This document shows, in pieces, positions 1-12,398 of a DNA stretch of 64,000 nucleotides. The notes beneath the pieces are model-generated. The model was not told the origin of the DNA. It made no database searches and was given only the letters and a program-made list of their open reading frames with translations. The translations under genes were made by a program, and so were the position numbers. Location: NCBI GenBank assembly GCA_026545225.1, contig CM048849.1, positions 45,656,336 to 45,720,335 of the forward strand. The letters run 5' to 3'. Source of the DNA: Cornus controversa (taxonomy: Eukaryota; Streptophyta; Magnoliopsida; Cornales; Cornaceae). Numbering within the stretch: position 1 is the first letter of the stretch; the number at the start of each line of letters is the position of its first letter.

Positions 1-2016
1 ACTCGAGATTGATCGATTCAAAAATTATTTCGGAGGAAGTTGGGTTTTGAGAGATTGGGGGAAATCAATTGGAAGCTCTTCCAATTTGAGGTAGGGGTGC
101 TAGACTCACTTCTACTTTGATCTTGTGTTCCCTTTCTAAATATCATAAGAGATAGCTTTTGATTTCTTGAACCTAAGTCTATGTATATATAAATATATAT
201 GTATACCATGGTGATTTATGCACGCATAAGTGTCTAACATGTTAGTTAGGGCTTATGCATGGTATGTATGTGCAAATGTGACTATGATGTTTTTGGCGAA
301 AAATGTGTTTGCTTGATGAAAACATGAAAAATATGATTTTCTAGCAAAACCCATGAGCATAGTGATTTTCATGATATGAGTGTGATAGCATTGTGACAAT
401 CTTGAGTTGGAAGGAAAATGCATTGATTTGAGGAAAAATGCATGCATTGTGTGACTATGTGCACTGGTGTGATTATATGCACTATATGATGATTTTGGGG
501 TATGAGTGTGAAATTAAGATAAGGGGAAGGCCCCTAGGGTGAAAGACCTAAAACTTGGCCAAGAGGAGGTGCTCCCTTCGGATTAGTAAACCGATAAAGC
601 ACAAGTAGAGTTTGGGTGCCGAAGAGACCCTTACTATTGGAGTGATGAGAAAGCCCCCTTTCAATTGATTTGGTGTGAGTTATATATATATAAGTTGTGA
701 CTTGTCTAATTCTACTAATCCATTGAGATGCTCACCCCTTCATACAAAACATTTTCAGATAAGGCGCCGATGGAAGACGAAACATGATTAGTTCTATGGA
801 TATGTTGAGCTTATTTTTGAACTTTTGCTCTTTTGACATGTAGATAAATGTTCATGCCGGCTTGTAGTATGTGGACAATGGTTGTGGTGTTGTCTTTACA
901 TTTGTATCTTCTTATGTATGTGAAATCCAAATGTAAGTGCCACATTTGTAGGAAAGTGATTTTTGAGAAATATATGTATAATGGCTTCCTTCATTTGAGA
1001 CTTGTTGAATGTATGCAAAAAGGGTCATTTGAATTCTTATATGTATGGTTCCATGGATTATGTATGAATTCGGAATTTAAATGGATGAATGTATTCTTTT
1101 GTCTCTTGTATCTTAATTTCGTGGATATGAATGTTTAGAGTTATGGATTTATGTTGGAATCATGGTTGCAGGATCTCAATGTATAAGTTAGATTGTATGG
1201 TTGGGTTAATGAAGATCACCTTTGAAAAAAATGAGGATGGTTTGGTTCACTTGAATTTTATATGCATGGTGAACTTAGGATGAGTTTTCTATGATTATGC
1301 AAGATTTGAGATTCAAATGTATAGGTTGATGTGTGAGTATGATTTTATATCAATGGTAGATGATTTATATGAGATATGAATGATCTAAGGTGGTTTGGTT
1401 GAGATTTGGGTTCAATTTGATCTTGTATAGGTGTTTAGGATTTTCTAGGCAGTGCATTTCGATTAATCGAGATGCCCATCTTAATTGATCGAAATGGTTG
1501 TGAGATTTTATGAAATTTCAAGCTTTATTTCGATTAATTGAAGTCCCAATTTCGATTAATCGAAATAATGCAGGTCCAGGATGCCGAGAGGGTGTTTTTT
1601 TCAATTGATGGGGTCAAAATCTCGATTGATCGAGATTACTATTCACAGCAAGGTTCAAAAATTGTCCAAACTTCGTTTCAATGTAATTTCTTCGTTTTAA
1701 ATTGGAATTAAGTGTGGTTTTTTTTAACTTGAGTATTTTTGAAAGCTCTATCCAATGGTGTAGGTTTCATAATCAAATTTCATCTATGTAAAAAGTTGAG
1801 GTCCAAAACTTAGTGGTTTATACGTATGGAACCAAAGGTGAAAATCATTTGCAAGGGTCATTGATGATCTAATGCCACTTGAAGGGTGTGAATATAGAAT
1901 GCTTCCGCAATAGAATAGATTATAATGAGATTAAGGTGTGGGAACTTGAGGTGAAATTACGGATTCACCCCCGTTTCCCTCGCTCCTAACCGGGTGTCGG
2001 AAACTGGGACGTGACA

Positions 2017-2017
<1 letters not shown>
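1..2017. mobile_element. Probable LTR fragment of a Ty3-like retrotransposon (fossil)
   Basis: The stretch has no gene and resembles a long plant LTR. There is a GC-richer block at about 500-780 with a 'gctcacccc...cattttcag' phrase that I associate with Ty3/Tekay-type LTRs. The right edge, at about 2000-2017, ends in 'gggacgtgaca', like the terminal CA of an LTR. Only one LTR-like segment is visible and no internal protein domain is seen, so it is a fragment or solo LTR that may start left of the window. Family assignment is by resemblance only, and the age cannot be judged without the second LTR. Confidence 0.45.
1455..1650. repeat. Cluster of TCGATTAATCGA-type palindromes
   Basis: At least five copies of 'tcgattRatcga'-like words, with one-base variants, lie within about 190 bp. 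They are short palindromes spaced 30-60 bp apart inside the LTR-like segment. A related word occurs at about 5-17. They could be transcription-factor sites or a degenerate minisatellite. Confidence 0.6.

Positions 2018-2063
<46 letters not shown>
2018..2063. repeat. (TA)n microsatellite
   Basis: Uninterrupted TA dinucleotides directly follow the putative LTR end. Confidence 0.95.
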
Positions 2064-2064
<1 letters not shown>

Positions 2065-2113
2065 TTTTATTTCTTTTTAATTCATTCAAAAAAGTTGTAC
2101 TTGATCTGTTTTC

Positions 2114-2470
2114 AAGACATCTTTTTATATAAAAAAATAACATACATATCATCAAGATAGTAAAACAATGAAGACAAGAAAGACCAATAAACAATTTTAT
2201 CAGTGATTTTTTTGTTATTCTGTATGAAATGTTGTCTATTTCATATAGGAAACAATAGTTACCTTTTTAAAGTCAAAATCATAGTTAAATTTTTAAGACA
2301 TCCTTTTATGTAAAATAACAAGAATGTTATCATGATAGCAATGACAGAAAAATAACAAACATAGAAGAAACAATTTTACAAGTGACATTCTTGTTATTTT
2401 GTACAAAATATTGTCTAATTTATATTGGAACCAACTATTGCATTTTTTTTAAGACAAAATCATAGTCAAA
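2114..2470. repeat. Diverged ~175-bp tandem duplication
   Basis: Two successive units (about 2114-2290 and 2294-2470) share the same order of words: 'aagacatc.ttttat', 'aacaattttayca', 'ttgttattytgta', 'ttgtctatttcatat' and 'aaaatcatagt'. They are clearly related but considerably diverged. No coding content was seen. Confidence 0.7.
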
Positions 2471-2618
2471 CATGCATGTGACCAATCACATAAGGCGAGT
2501 GCTAAGCGACAGTCACGCCGCTAGCACTCCTCCTCTACTCCCTGTTATTCTTTTACCCTTTTGTAGTTATTACTTAGTAACTTTTATAAGCACACAATGT
2601 CAAGTCATGCCTCCAAGG

Positions 2619-2722
2619 CTAGGAAGCACTGACACAAAACACATATATGATATGAAACGGACACGTGGATACTGTAAATATATATATAAAAAAAAGATAG
2701 GAACACGGCAAGGATATATCAA

Positions 2723-2753
<31 letters not shown>

Positions 2754-3202
2754 AAAAAATTAACTTTTATTCTTCAACAATACAATAAATATATTTAAAG
2801 ATTTTATGTAAAATATAAGTTCATTCATTCTATCATTTAGGCAATAAGCATTGCTACTTATTTTTTAATTTACAACACAAACATCCATCCATATAGACTA
2901 TTACTCTATTGTTTGAGACTTTTAAAATATTTTTTTATTATAATATCCCCTCATCTTTTAACCTATAAACCTTTTAATATTATAATTTGATCTGCCTTTT
3001 AAGACAAAAAAAATTATAAATTTGTCAAAAACGTATCCAGACCGTATTCTAAACGTATCATGATGTATTCCAGTCGTATCCGATATTCAAAAAATTATTT
3101 TAAAAAAATTGAATACTTTTTCAAAGTATCGAACACATATTCGTATCAGATACATGTTCAATACAGTCACAAAACCTTTCTCGGAACATCCGTGCTTCCT
3201 AG
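2619..3202. mobile_element. Non-autonomous TIR element (ctaggaagcac family)
   Basis: The left end reads 'ctaggaagcactgacac'. The right end, reverse-complemented, reads 'ctaggaagcacggatg'. That gives terminal inverted repeats of at least 11 bp around a 584-bp AT-rich, non-coding body that contains a (TA)n tract (about 2722-2749). No clear target-site duplication is seen. The ends resemble those of the copy-B element at 35448-36374, so both probably belong to one family. Confidence 0.6.
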
Positions 3203-3611
3203 CATAAAACCCAACTAAAAGATACAAAATCACACGAGGCACAGCTGCCCAACACGGCCCAAGAACAAGCCATCCAACATTGTGTAGAGTCCAGGCCCAA
3301 TCAATCAAATAGCTAAACCTAACGGAATCCTAGAAGACTGTTAGTGGAAACTATTCAACCATGTGTATAACTTCGCATGCAACCATGTTAAATATGTTAA
3401 AGCATTAGTGTAGAGTCCAGGCCATGGTGCTCAGTTCTTTGACTGCTTAGTTCGTACGATGAAGCTTCCTTCCTTTGTTTAACATTGTTTTTTCATTTCT
3501 ATCATCATTACTACTCATTTTGGACCACATTTTTGTATGTATTGAAGAAACTATAAGATCAAATGTTCACATATAGACAAGTAAATATAATATTGCTGAA
3601 ATTATCAACTT

Positions 3612-3659
<48 letters not shown>

Positions 3660-4840
3660 CTCAAAATGTTATTGACCAGTAAGACAGTTTGCCTTAATAA
3701 TAAAAGCTTCTCATTTCGTATAATGGGATTTGATGGTAAATGATGTGAAAAATTGAACACAAACAATTTTTAAGGACTCAAGCCTTGAATGCATAAAAAG
3801 GAAAAAATAAACTATATATATTTTGCTAGAGAGGAGAAAACTCAATCGACAACATATATGTAACGAAAGGGCGAAATTGGCTGCAACATGAATAATATGA
3901 GAAAGAAATTATCAGCCAAATATATAAAATTTCTATGTATTGAAATTGAAATTTTGTATGCGCAATTGGCTATATATTTTATCAAAAATATCTAAATGAC
4001 TGAATTTGAAAGAATTATAGCAGTAGAGAAATTCCCATTCTTGCTAAAAGGGGAAGAAAGAAAGAGAGGAAAAATACAGATGGATTACTGTGTATGGAGA
4101 AAAAAATAAAATATTGTGAAAATTGCATTAAAAAAATATATAGGAAGAAATTAGGGTTTCTAATAGAATGGTTGTGATTTATTCCGGAAGATGTTCTAAT
4201 TTTTTATGCAGTTTTTGAGGGTTCATGTAATAACAAAAAAGTAAAAACAAGTAACTTTTCTGGGCAGGTGCAACAATAATGGTGAATCTGAGTTTATTGA
4301 ATATAATAATTTGCTTAAAGACCTAACCTGTGAACAGATATTTAGCCCTTCCCTTGTTGAACTTGATCAAAGTACTTGTATTTTTTGTGATAGAGAGAGA
4401 AAGACATAAACCGTCCCACATCGATAGAGAAGTATAAGAGGGAATGTTCTTTATAATACGAGGCCAAAATCTAGTCTCATCCTTACTTGAACAGGATTTG
4501 CCTTTTAAGCTTCAAACTTTTAATTCTTAATAACTCTCTCTATTATTAATATATCACACTCAACATTCACTTACTATATTTATATAAAAAGTGCTTTACT
4601 GCTTTTAAATAAATTTTAAACTTATCTTAACAATTATAATACGATATTATTGTCGAAAAAACTAAACTAAAAATGTATGAGAAATAAAAATATATATTTT
4701 AAAATTATGAATATTTTTTGTAAGTATCGGACAAGTAACTAGAAGTATTCGAGAAGTATTGGTATTAGATATGAGACATCATGCGGGTACATTACTCTCG
4801 TAAAAGTATATGTGCTTCCTAACTTTTAATAAACAAAATT
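3203..4840. other. Gene-free AT-rich flank left of the duplication
   Basis: There are no coding exons. It contains a (TA)n tract at about 3617-3657. A 'gtcccacatcgatagagaag' phrase at about 4412-4431 is of a kind common in plant repeats. At about 4720-4830 an end-like 'gtgcttccta' may be a remnant of the ctaggaagcac TIR family. The duplicated block begins immediately at 4841. Confidence 0.6.
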
Positions 4841-5288
4841 GCTTACCTAATGGCTGATATTATCAAAGAAATACTCCATCGGTCCCAAAATTTTTGGTTA
4901 CTTTAAGAAGCCTGACTCACAATTTTTTTTTTTTTTTGAAGTTAAATACTTCTATTTTCTTGGTGCACAATCATCAAGGAATAAAAAGGATTGATAAAAA
5001 AAAAAAAGTAGAGTAATGCTGCGGCATCAAAGGCAAAATGAAGCAAACAAATCGGTACTTATAACTCATTCAATAAAAACACCATAGATATTTTATAATA
5101 ATTTGTGGAAATAATACCCAAAAAGGGACTTGGATAAAATTCTTACAAGGCCAGGCTAAGCCCAATAGGCCCATACTGCTACAAACTCGAGCAAGAACCT
5201 AAATATTTATAATCAAAGGCCCAAAAATTATTGTACTTCTTTTCAAACCTATCTATAGTAGTAAGAAATTTTAGTTTCTCCTCTTCCA

Positions 5289-6482
5289 CTACAAACAATT
5301 CTGTTTTAGCTCAATCAAACCAGATACTGTTCCACCAGCATTAGCACACGACGATTCAGCGGGTTGATTTTTGTATGTGAGCTTCACATCTTCCATTCTT
5401 AGGCTGCATGGATATTTTTTGCTACAGTCAAAATTCACAGCAACTTCAGTCGCCGATGATCCATGAATGTCTTGATATGTCACGTCGCTAATCTTCACAC
5501 CCGAGACCTAAGAAATGAAAACCAAGAACATATTAATACAACAAGTTCATTACTTTTCTACAAGAGTAAAATTTTATACTAATGGGCTAAATATAAGCAA
5601 AAGCCCATAGAGAATGGCCCAGAAAGGCCAAAAGGTAATAATCATCATGATATCCCCAATTTATACTAATGGGCTCAATCTAAGCCCATTTAAAATGGCC
5701 CTATAAAGTCTAGTGCTTTTCAAGTTATCTCCAATATATATATATATATGCTGGGCTGAATTAAAGAAAGCCCATATAGAAGGGCACAGTATGGCCCGAA
5801 AAGCCGATAATGCTTGTCAAGTTATCTACCATATATACCACTTTCACACATGATAAACAACTAACGTTGATGTGTGCGAATATTATTTAATTTTCATAAA
5901 TGCCCTTCAAAAATCATACCTGGCCGGGGCAGTTTTTCTTGTCGGGGCAATAATTCTGGGTGATGATGACGGGATTTTGGACATTTACCATAGTGGCATG
6001 CTGGAAAAGAACCCCTCTAACAAAACCATTGCTGGGCCTACCCCATGTCTTTATCCTCACACCATTCTCAGTACCGGTAAAAGTAACGGTTTTAACGGTC
6101 ACATTCTGCACACCAGCCTCTTGAGATTCCTTGCCCAAACTCCCAATACTGCACCAACATATATATATATATATATTAGCAAAACATATATACATATAAT
6201 CTATATAATTAAATAATATACAACACACATAACAATAAATAAAAAAATTCATAGATCTTTTAACACTATTTTACAAAAATGACTATTATGAAGCTCTTAT
6301 ACTTAGATTATCACTTTGGTCAACTATATATATATATATACACACACACACACATGTATAATTTTATATCATTCAAACTTAAATGAGTCCCTATTGTATT
6401 CCCTTTTCGAAAGATAAAAGGGAAGGCCTATCATAATATTACACAAAGTAATGACACTTCTATATAATGGATACTTGTATTA

Positions 6483-6530
<48 letters not shown>

Positions 6531-6852
6531 ACCTGATTCCATGACCAGGGCCGCAGGCAACGTTCTCAATCCACAAATTGGAGGTACCGGGGCCAATTGA
6601 GACGCAGTCATCACCAGTAGCGATCCTAGAGTTCAAGATAGTGACGCCAGACGATGACTGCACGTGAATCCCGTCGGTGTTGGGGCTGTTGCCGGAGGCC
6701 GAAACCTTCACACCTTGCACCATCACGTTGTGGCAGCCATTAATGACGATGTGAAACTTCTGACTATTTAGCGAAGTAAATCCATTGATCACTATGTGGT
6801 TCGAATTAGAAAATTCTAGTGACTGCACAAAAAAGAAAAACCACAGTTACAT

Positions 6853-6891
<39 letters not shown>

Positions 6892-8542
6892 TTGGAGCAA
6901 TAAGTTTACATAGACAAGTCTAATATCAGAGCATGCCTGCATAGACTAAAGCAATTCTATATGTGCGTGTATATATGTGTATCTGTATCTATATAGATAC
7001 AAAGAAGCACTATATCAAGCTTATGAAATCTCTATGAAATATTGAAAAAATATATATCTACATGACCCTAATGGAAGCTACCATAGGACAACATGGTTGA
7101 CCATTGAAGTCCCAAATTAGTGGACCACAATATATTATTTGTGTGTAAATCATGATCAAGTTTATGATTTCTCAATGAAATCCAGATAATATGGTACAGT
7201 GACCCACATGGAATTAACTAATATGGCATAACCAAAAGGTTGACCTTTTAAGCCCAAAAACAGTGGACCATAATTGGTCTGTGGTTTTATGCCAAATTGG
7301 CATTAAATCAGTTCCATAACCGTAACCCCACCTCGCAGTAAAAATATTTATTTCAAACTTTTTTCCATAACTGTCAATGCTTAATTGAGACTTCCCGTTT
7401 GGTAACCAAGAAAACAGGAGAAAAGGAAAAACGGAAAGCAAGATTCATTTGAAAAAATAAACCAGAAGTTTGAAATAGCCTAATTTTGGATGACTCATGC
7501 ACCTACCTTGTGAAATCACAATACTACCCGAATCTAATCACAGTTGACTATTATTGTATATAGAAATTGTGGCTATTTTAGTTCTCTTATCCAATGAAAA
7601 TTCTCATTTTTCTTTGATAAAAGAAAAAGATAATATATCATTAACCCATAACTATATTTTTAGAATAGTCTATGATGCACTCAGTGCACCATGCATCAGG
7701 TGAATCTTAGTCTGTGCATATTGTAAACACACCAATCAAATTCAACTGATATATTTACACTAAGACCCTGTTTGGATTGACTTTTGAAAAGTGGTTTTTG
7801 ACTTTTCAAGCTCAAAAGCCGTTTTGGAGAGTGTTTGGATTGGTAAAGGCGGAAGAAGTTCGGAGTCCAAAAAAAGCACTTTAAGGAAGCTGGGGTACCA
7901 GCTTCCCGACTTAGCTTCTACTTCTCTTTTTCTTCTGAGTAAAAGCCGAAACAAAAACTCTGCCAAACATAGACGTATATTATAGATATTTTCATATTTT
8001 TGATACCGGAGGTACCGATAACATATTGGTACATAAGAGAGTCCAAATTATGAAAATGTTAAAAGGGTGTTTTTGTCATTTCAACAACGTACCGTAGCTC
8101 CACTAGGACAATTCTTGCCGGAGGCCTTACAAGACCACAAACCAGTCCCTTGGCCGTCAAGGGTTCCACCGTGAATGGCCACTCCATTGACTCTCTCAAA
8201 AATTAGCCAGTTACCGGTGTTTCCTATGACATGATAATCCGAGGGCGCTACAAGAGTACCATCGATACGTATGGTGATGGCGCCATTCTTGCATGGCCCG
8301 GCAAAACGGACATTACCAAGCAAGTACCGGCCCGGTGGCACGTAGATAGTGGCCGGGCTGGGCGAGCCACAAGCTTGAGCCCATGCACTCAAGAAGGACT
8401 TGGTGGAGTCGGTCTTGCCATCAGGTTTGGCTCCTAAACTCAACACATTGATTGTATTATCGGCCTTTGCTGGTGATTGGGTAAAGAAGATGAAAAGAAG
8501 TGAAAAAACAAGAGAAGTGATCATGGGGTGCACCATTTTCAT
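5289..8542 (-). CDS. Exopolygalacturonase-like GH28 pectinase, copy A (4 exons)
   Basis: The spliced product is 395 aa from exons 8542-8093, 6822-6533, 6148-5920 and 5507-5289, all with GT-AG introns. Residues 1-27 form a signal peptide (hydrophobic core [13 protein letters not shown]), so the enzyme should be secreted to the cell wall. All four GH28 signatures are present: NTDG (198-201), GDDC (220-223), GHGIS (243-247) and RIKTW (278-282). The aspartates of NTDG and GDDC are the family's catalytic residues. Members hydrolyse alpha-1,4-galacturonosyl bonds of demethylated pectin. Length and exon pattern are typical of plant exo-PGs, but exo rather than endo action is inferred from family resemblance. 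The start ATG precedes the signal peptide, and a TATA box lies about 100 bp upstream. It is 96% identical to copy B and looks intact. Confidence 0.93.
7764..7974. mobile_element. Candidate MITE in PG copy-A intron 1
   Basis: The left end 'gaccctgtttggat' and the reverse-complemented right end 'gtctatgtttggca' form short imperfect inverted repeats of the 'tgtttgg' type common in plant MITEs. The 211-bp block is absent from the same place in copy B (near 32710), so it was inserted after the duplication or lost from B. No convincing target-site duplication is visible. Confidence 0.5.
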
Positions 8543-8643
8543 ATGAGAGAGAGAGAGATATATAGAGATATATGTGTGTATATATATCTAGAGAGAGAGA
8601 GAATGGAAGTTGATGGTGAGGAGTTGGAGCGGTTTGAGGAGGG

Positions 8644-8651
8644 TATTTATA
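8644..8651 (-). promoter_or_regulatory. TATA box of PG copy A
   Basis: TATAAATA on the minus strand, about 100 bp before the start codon. It is followed by a CT-rich (GA on the plus strand) leader and conserved identically in copy B. Confidence 0.65.
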
Positions 8652-8993
8652 GAGGATCTGAATGCATGTTTGAATAGTAAAAATTAAAATCAATCCAATC
8701 GCGCCGAAATTGGGAGCGAGGTATGTTGCTTGTACACATTTTTTCTTCTATGTCTTAATTACTGAAATGTCCTTGCTTTGGAACTGAAATTGCATTTATG
8801 AGTGTGTAATGTTTGTTCTCCTTGGTCCTACCAAAGATCTTTTGGCTCTGTTTGGTTTTCTAGATTTGGTCATAAGTGAAACAGAAAAGACTTTTTGGGT
8901 ATAGGAGAAGAGATAAATATTTAATTTTATATGTTGTTTAACTTTCATTTTTCTATATTCTCCAACCATTTATTTCTAATATTTTACTTTATT

Positions 8994-9038
8994 AATGTAT
9001 AAATGTAAATTTAATGTATAAATTTACATTTATACATT
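8994..9038. repeat. Perfect 18-bp-arm hairpin
   Basis: The left arm 'aatgtataaatgtaaatt' (8994-9011) and right arm (9021-9038) are exact reverse complements with a 9-bp loop. It sits where copy B instead carries about 0.9 kb of other DNA (33712-34605). Confidence 0.8.
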
Positions 9039-9612
9039 TTATACACGAAAGAATAACAAAATAATGATTATTAATCTCTCTTCTTTAATTTATTTTTAAT
9101 TATCGCCTAAATTTTATATCAAATATATATGAGATCACTTTTATTTTCTTTCATTCCAACTCAAATAAAGTCCTAGCTAATAAATTCAAAAATAACACCA
9201 ATGAATGAGCATAGAGCACACGTACGGGCGTTAAATATAATTATTATATATGTATATGGTTGCTTGAGATAAAAAGAATTTCGAAAGTCAGTTAAATTCA
9301 AATATATATGTGGTAGACGACCGTTAACGTGACATAACAAAACTAAAACATCCCCCAACCCTTCTCCGTTTATTCTGGTGCATGTTATGTGTAGCATATA
9401 TATATAAATATAGCATATATATATATAAATATATATGTATGTACGTACACAAACACATTATATCTGTGTATGAGCGTTTTGTGTTGCTTTAAGCGCAAGA
9501 TCAACGCCTCCATTCCTGCCCTTCTAGTCTATGACCGCCACCTCCGTGTATGTGAACCACATTTTCCTTCTTATTTACGTAAGTTACCAAAACATCTTTC
9601 ACATACATATTT

Positions 9613-9643
<31 letters not shown>

Positions 9644-10423
9644 ATGACTTTCAAACAACCCACTAACTGATTCTCATCCTTTTAAAATAGTGGAAATTGA
9701 TCCCCTCGTTTTATTGTAGTAATTAAAGGTAGGTCAGGTCCGTTTATGCCCTCTCTCTATCTCACAACGTTATGGTGGGCTCCACCGTGATCTTGTGATT
9801 TGCATGGCACTTTCTTGTAAGAATTGTCTTATTTATATTTATATTTATATTTCAAAATAGTATAAATTTTGAATTATTTTTTCAAGGCTTAATTTGTTAA
9901 ATTTTAAGTTTAATTGGAAATAATAAAATAATTTAATTTAAGAAAGGTGATATGAGAAATTTAAATGATACATATAATAAACATATGAATAGAAAATAAA
10001 ATCAAGGTAAAAAGATTTGATATAAAATCTACTCAGTTGATCACCTGAACTCTCAATTCTCGCTTAAAAAACTTGAGGAGATACTATTACATTACTGTCT
10101 TTGATATCTTAAGGAATTAGTTAAGGGTTGAATTTCAAGTTTATTCATGAATTAGAATACTCTTTGAAATCGGATAATTAAGCCTTGGTAGGAAACCTAT
10201 CTATGACATTCCTTTTCAATCTACTTAGACCAATCTGGCTCATTTTAATTCGAATTTTATCTTAGAGTCCAAACCTGTTAAAATATATATTGCTCAAATC
10301 CCAAATCAAACCCAATTCATTTTATGCCATAATTACATGCTAGTAAAATAGAAGAAAATGAATTTAAAAAGTTAACATGAAAAAAAAAAAGAAGAAAACA
10401 AAAAGGAAAACTTGTAATGATAA
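9039..10423. other. Gene-free DNA upstream of PG copy A
   Basis: AT-rich, and matched by copy B at about 34605-36820 apart from the insertion at 35448. No coding exon or RNA gene was seen. It holds short TA and CA microsatellites (about 9395-9435 and 9615-9645). Confidence 0.6.
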
Positions 10424-10549
10424 AGAAGAACCACCAAGGACGGTAGTCTAAGCGGTATTTCCTCGTCTTATAAAGTAGAAGGTTAAGAGTTCAAGTATTT
10501 ACAGGGGCAAAGTGAATGTGTGAGTTTATTTCCTGCCAAGATAAAAAAA
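10424..10549 (+). mobile_element. tRNA-headed SINE (family 1), copy A
   Basis: The tRNA-like head has an A-box-like 'tagtctaagcggt' and a B-box-like 'ggttaagagttcaagt'. A conserved 'gtgtgagtttatttcctgcc' body and an A-rich tail follow. The copy-B counterpart is at 36822-36928 and a more distant relative at about 50223-50330. It predates the duplication. Confidence 0.6.
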
Positions 10550-11696
10550 AATGTATTAATAAAAGGAGATAGAAGTGAGATAACTAATCTTGTGAAAGTA
10601 TGTAAATTTTGGCACTCTACAATTAATCTCACGCACTTTATCTTTTAAATTTAGCAACTGAAATGACTGTTTTGTCCTTTTTCTAATGTCTATGCAAATA
10701 AGTCTTATGTTTCATTTGTTTAGATAGAAATAGTAAGAAATGAAAAATATTTTAACATTTTTACAAATTTATATAGCAAAAAAGGAAAATTGTGGGAAAG
10801 TAACTTTTCTTAACTACCTAATTTTTCCTACAAAAAACACTAAATTTTTTTGATTTCTTGAGAAAATTATGTGAACTTACTATTATGCCTCCCTTTTTAT
10901 CTATCAAAATAAAACATTTTTATGCATATGTTTTTAAAATAACAGTCTCAATGTCCTACAAAATTAATTATTTAGATTTGTTACTCAATTATTGACCCTA
11001 GAGGGGGTGAATCGGGTCTTTAGCAAACAATGATAAATTATCCAATTGAAAATGTAAGACAATAAATAGGACAATAAATTTGTGCAAAAGTGTAAAAGAT
11101 ATAGAATTAACAAAGTACAAATTTAATGAGATGGAGATAGAGAAAATCAAACGCAATTGACACAAGCATGTAACGTGGTTCGGAATCCCCTACTCCACGA
11201 TTGAAGATCTCTCTTAAGATATTTTCAAATTCCCAATGGTTTCTCCTCGCAAATGGAGAGCAAACATTTACAAATGAGCTCACAAGCTCCTCTTTTTTCT
11301 CTTGCTAAATGAAGTCTTTCACTTAGTCTTCTACGGTTTCACCAACCCTTTACAAATTATAGAGAAGTAGATTTGTAGTAATATATATATATATATATAT
11401 ATCAAATATTTATATTGTACTAAACATTTTCCGATTCCACTTTTTAACATTTTCCTTAAGCATTAGGAGTTTGTGAACAAGGACAAAGCTGGACTTCCAC
11501 TAACTATATAGCCATACCATTATTCTTTGACTCTCCCCTAAAGCCCTCTGCTCTAAGCCGCATGTTAGCACTAAGGTTGATTGAATGGATTTGATGATTA
11601 CAACCAATTAATGCGAAGGAATTAACAATCCACCTGATATGTCGTGTAAACTCAAGTACTCAAAGACTTATATATGTAGACCTTGGATCATACTGA
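10550..11696. other. Gene-free DNA between SINE and CACTA-like end
   Basis: AT-rich sequence collinear with copy B (about 36960-38117). It includes the conserved phrase 'gaccctagagggggtgaat' and a (TA)n tract at about 11381-11402. No gene was seen. Confidence 0.55.
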
Positions 11697-12230
11697 CACT
11701 ACAAGAAATTTGATTTTTTCCCACGGAATATTTCATAGTAAAAAGTCAAAATTTCGTAGCAAAAGCTCTTTTGCCACGAAATATTTTCGTAGCACCAACT
11801 GTTGCAATATGTGGCGTCTCTAATTGTAAATTTTAACGAAATCATATTTCGTGGCAAGTTATGGGATAATAGCGACGGAAATATTTCGTCGTAATACCTA
11901 TTATTTGCTACGTTAAAATTTCATAGGTAATATAATTATTTGCTACGATAATATTCCGTCGCTAATTCTTGAGGAAATAATATTCCGTTGGAAATAAATG
12001 TATTTGCTACAATAATATTCCGTCACTAATTCTTATTATTTTTCACGAAATAGTATTTCGTTGGTAATAAATGTATTTGCTACGATAATATTCCGTCGCT
12101 AATTCTTATTATTATCCACGAAATAGTATCCCGTTGAAAATAAATGTATTTGCTACAAAATTTATTTCGTCGCAAATTAGTAATTACTACGAAAAAAACC
12201 CGTAGCAAATTATAATTATTTTTTTTAAAA
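11697..12230 (+). mobile_element. CACTA (En/Spm)-like left end with subterminal repeats
   Basis: The block begins 'CACTACAAGAAATTTG', a typical CACTA terminus. It continues with a dense array of subterminal repeats in both orientations ('tttgctacgataatattccg', 'ccacgaaatagtatttcgt'). The 'tagcaaat/atttgcta' and 'cgaaat/atttcg' words are the pattern expected for transposase-binding subterminal repeats. No matching '...cttgtagtg' right end was found before 13460 and no transposase is visible, so this is an incomplete, non-autonomous piece. It is absent from copy B at 38118. Confidence 0.7.
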
Positions 12231-12280
12231 AAATATAAAACAGTGATTATACAAATTTATATAATCACTATTTTATATTT
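12231..12280. repeat. 50-bp near-perfect palindrome
   Basis: The two 25-bp halves meet at 12255/12256 and pair at 23 of 25 positions, with no loop. The core is 'agtgattata...tataatcact'. It lies just inside the CACTA-like end. Confidence 0.85.
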
Positions 12281-12327
12281 TTTTCTTTTTTTTTTCAAGT
12301 ACCACTAATATCAAAAAAGCTCATTAT

Positions 12328-12330
<3 letters not shown>

Positions 12331-12390
<60 letters not shown>
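12331..12390. repeat. (TA)n microsatellite
   Basis: About 30 uninterrupted TA units. Confidence 0.95.

Positions 12391-12398
<8 letters not shown>

Noticed and set aside
8231-8437. Plus-strand frames antisense to PG exon 1 (also 32991-33182)
   Set aside because: They are shadows of the conserved coding exon on the other strand.
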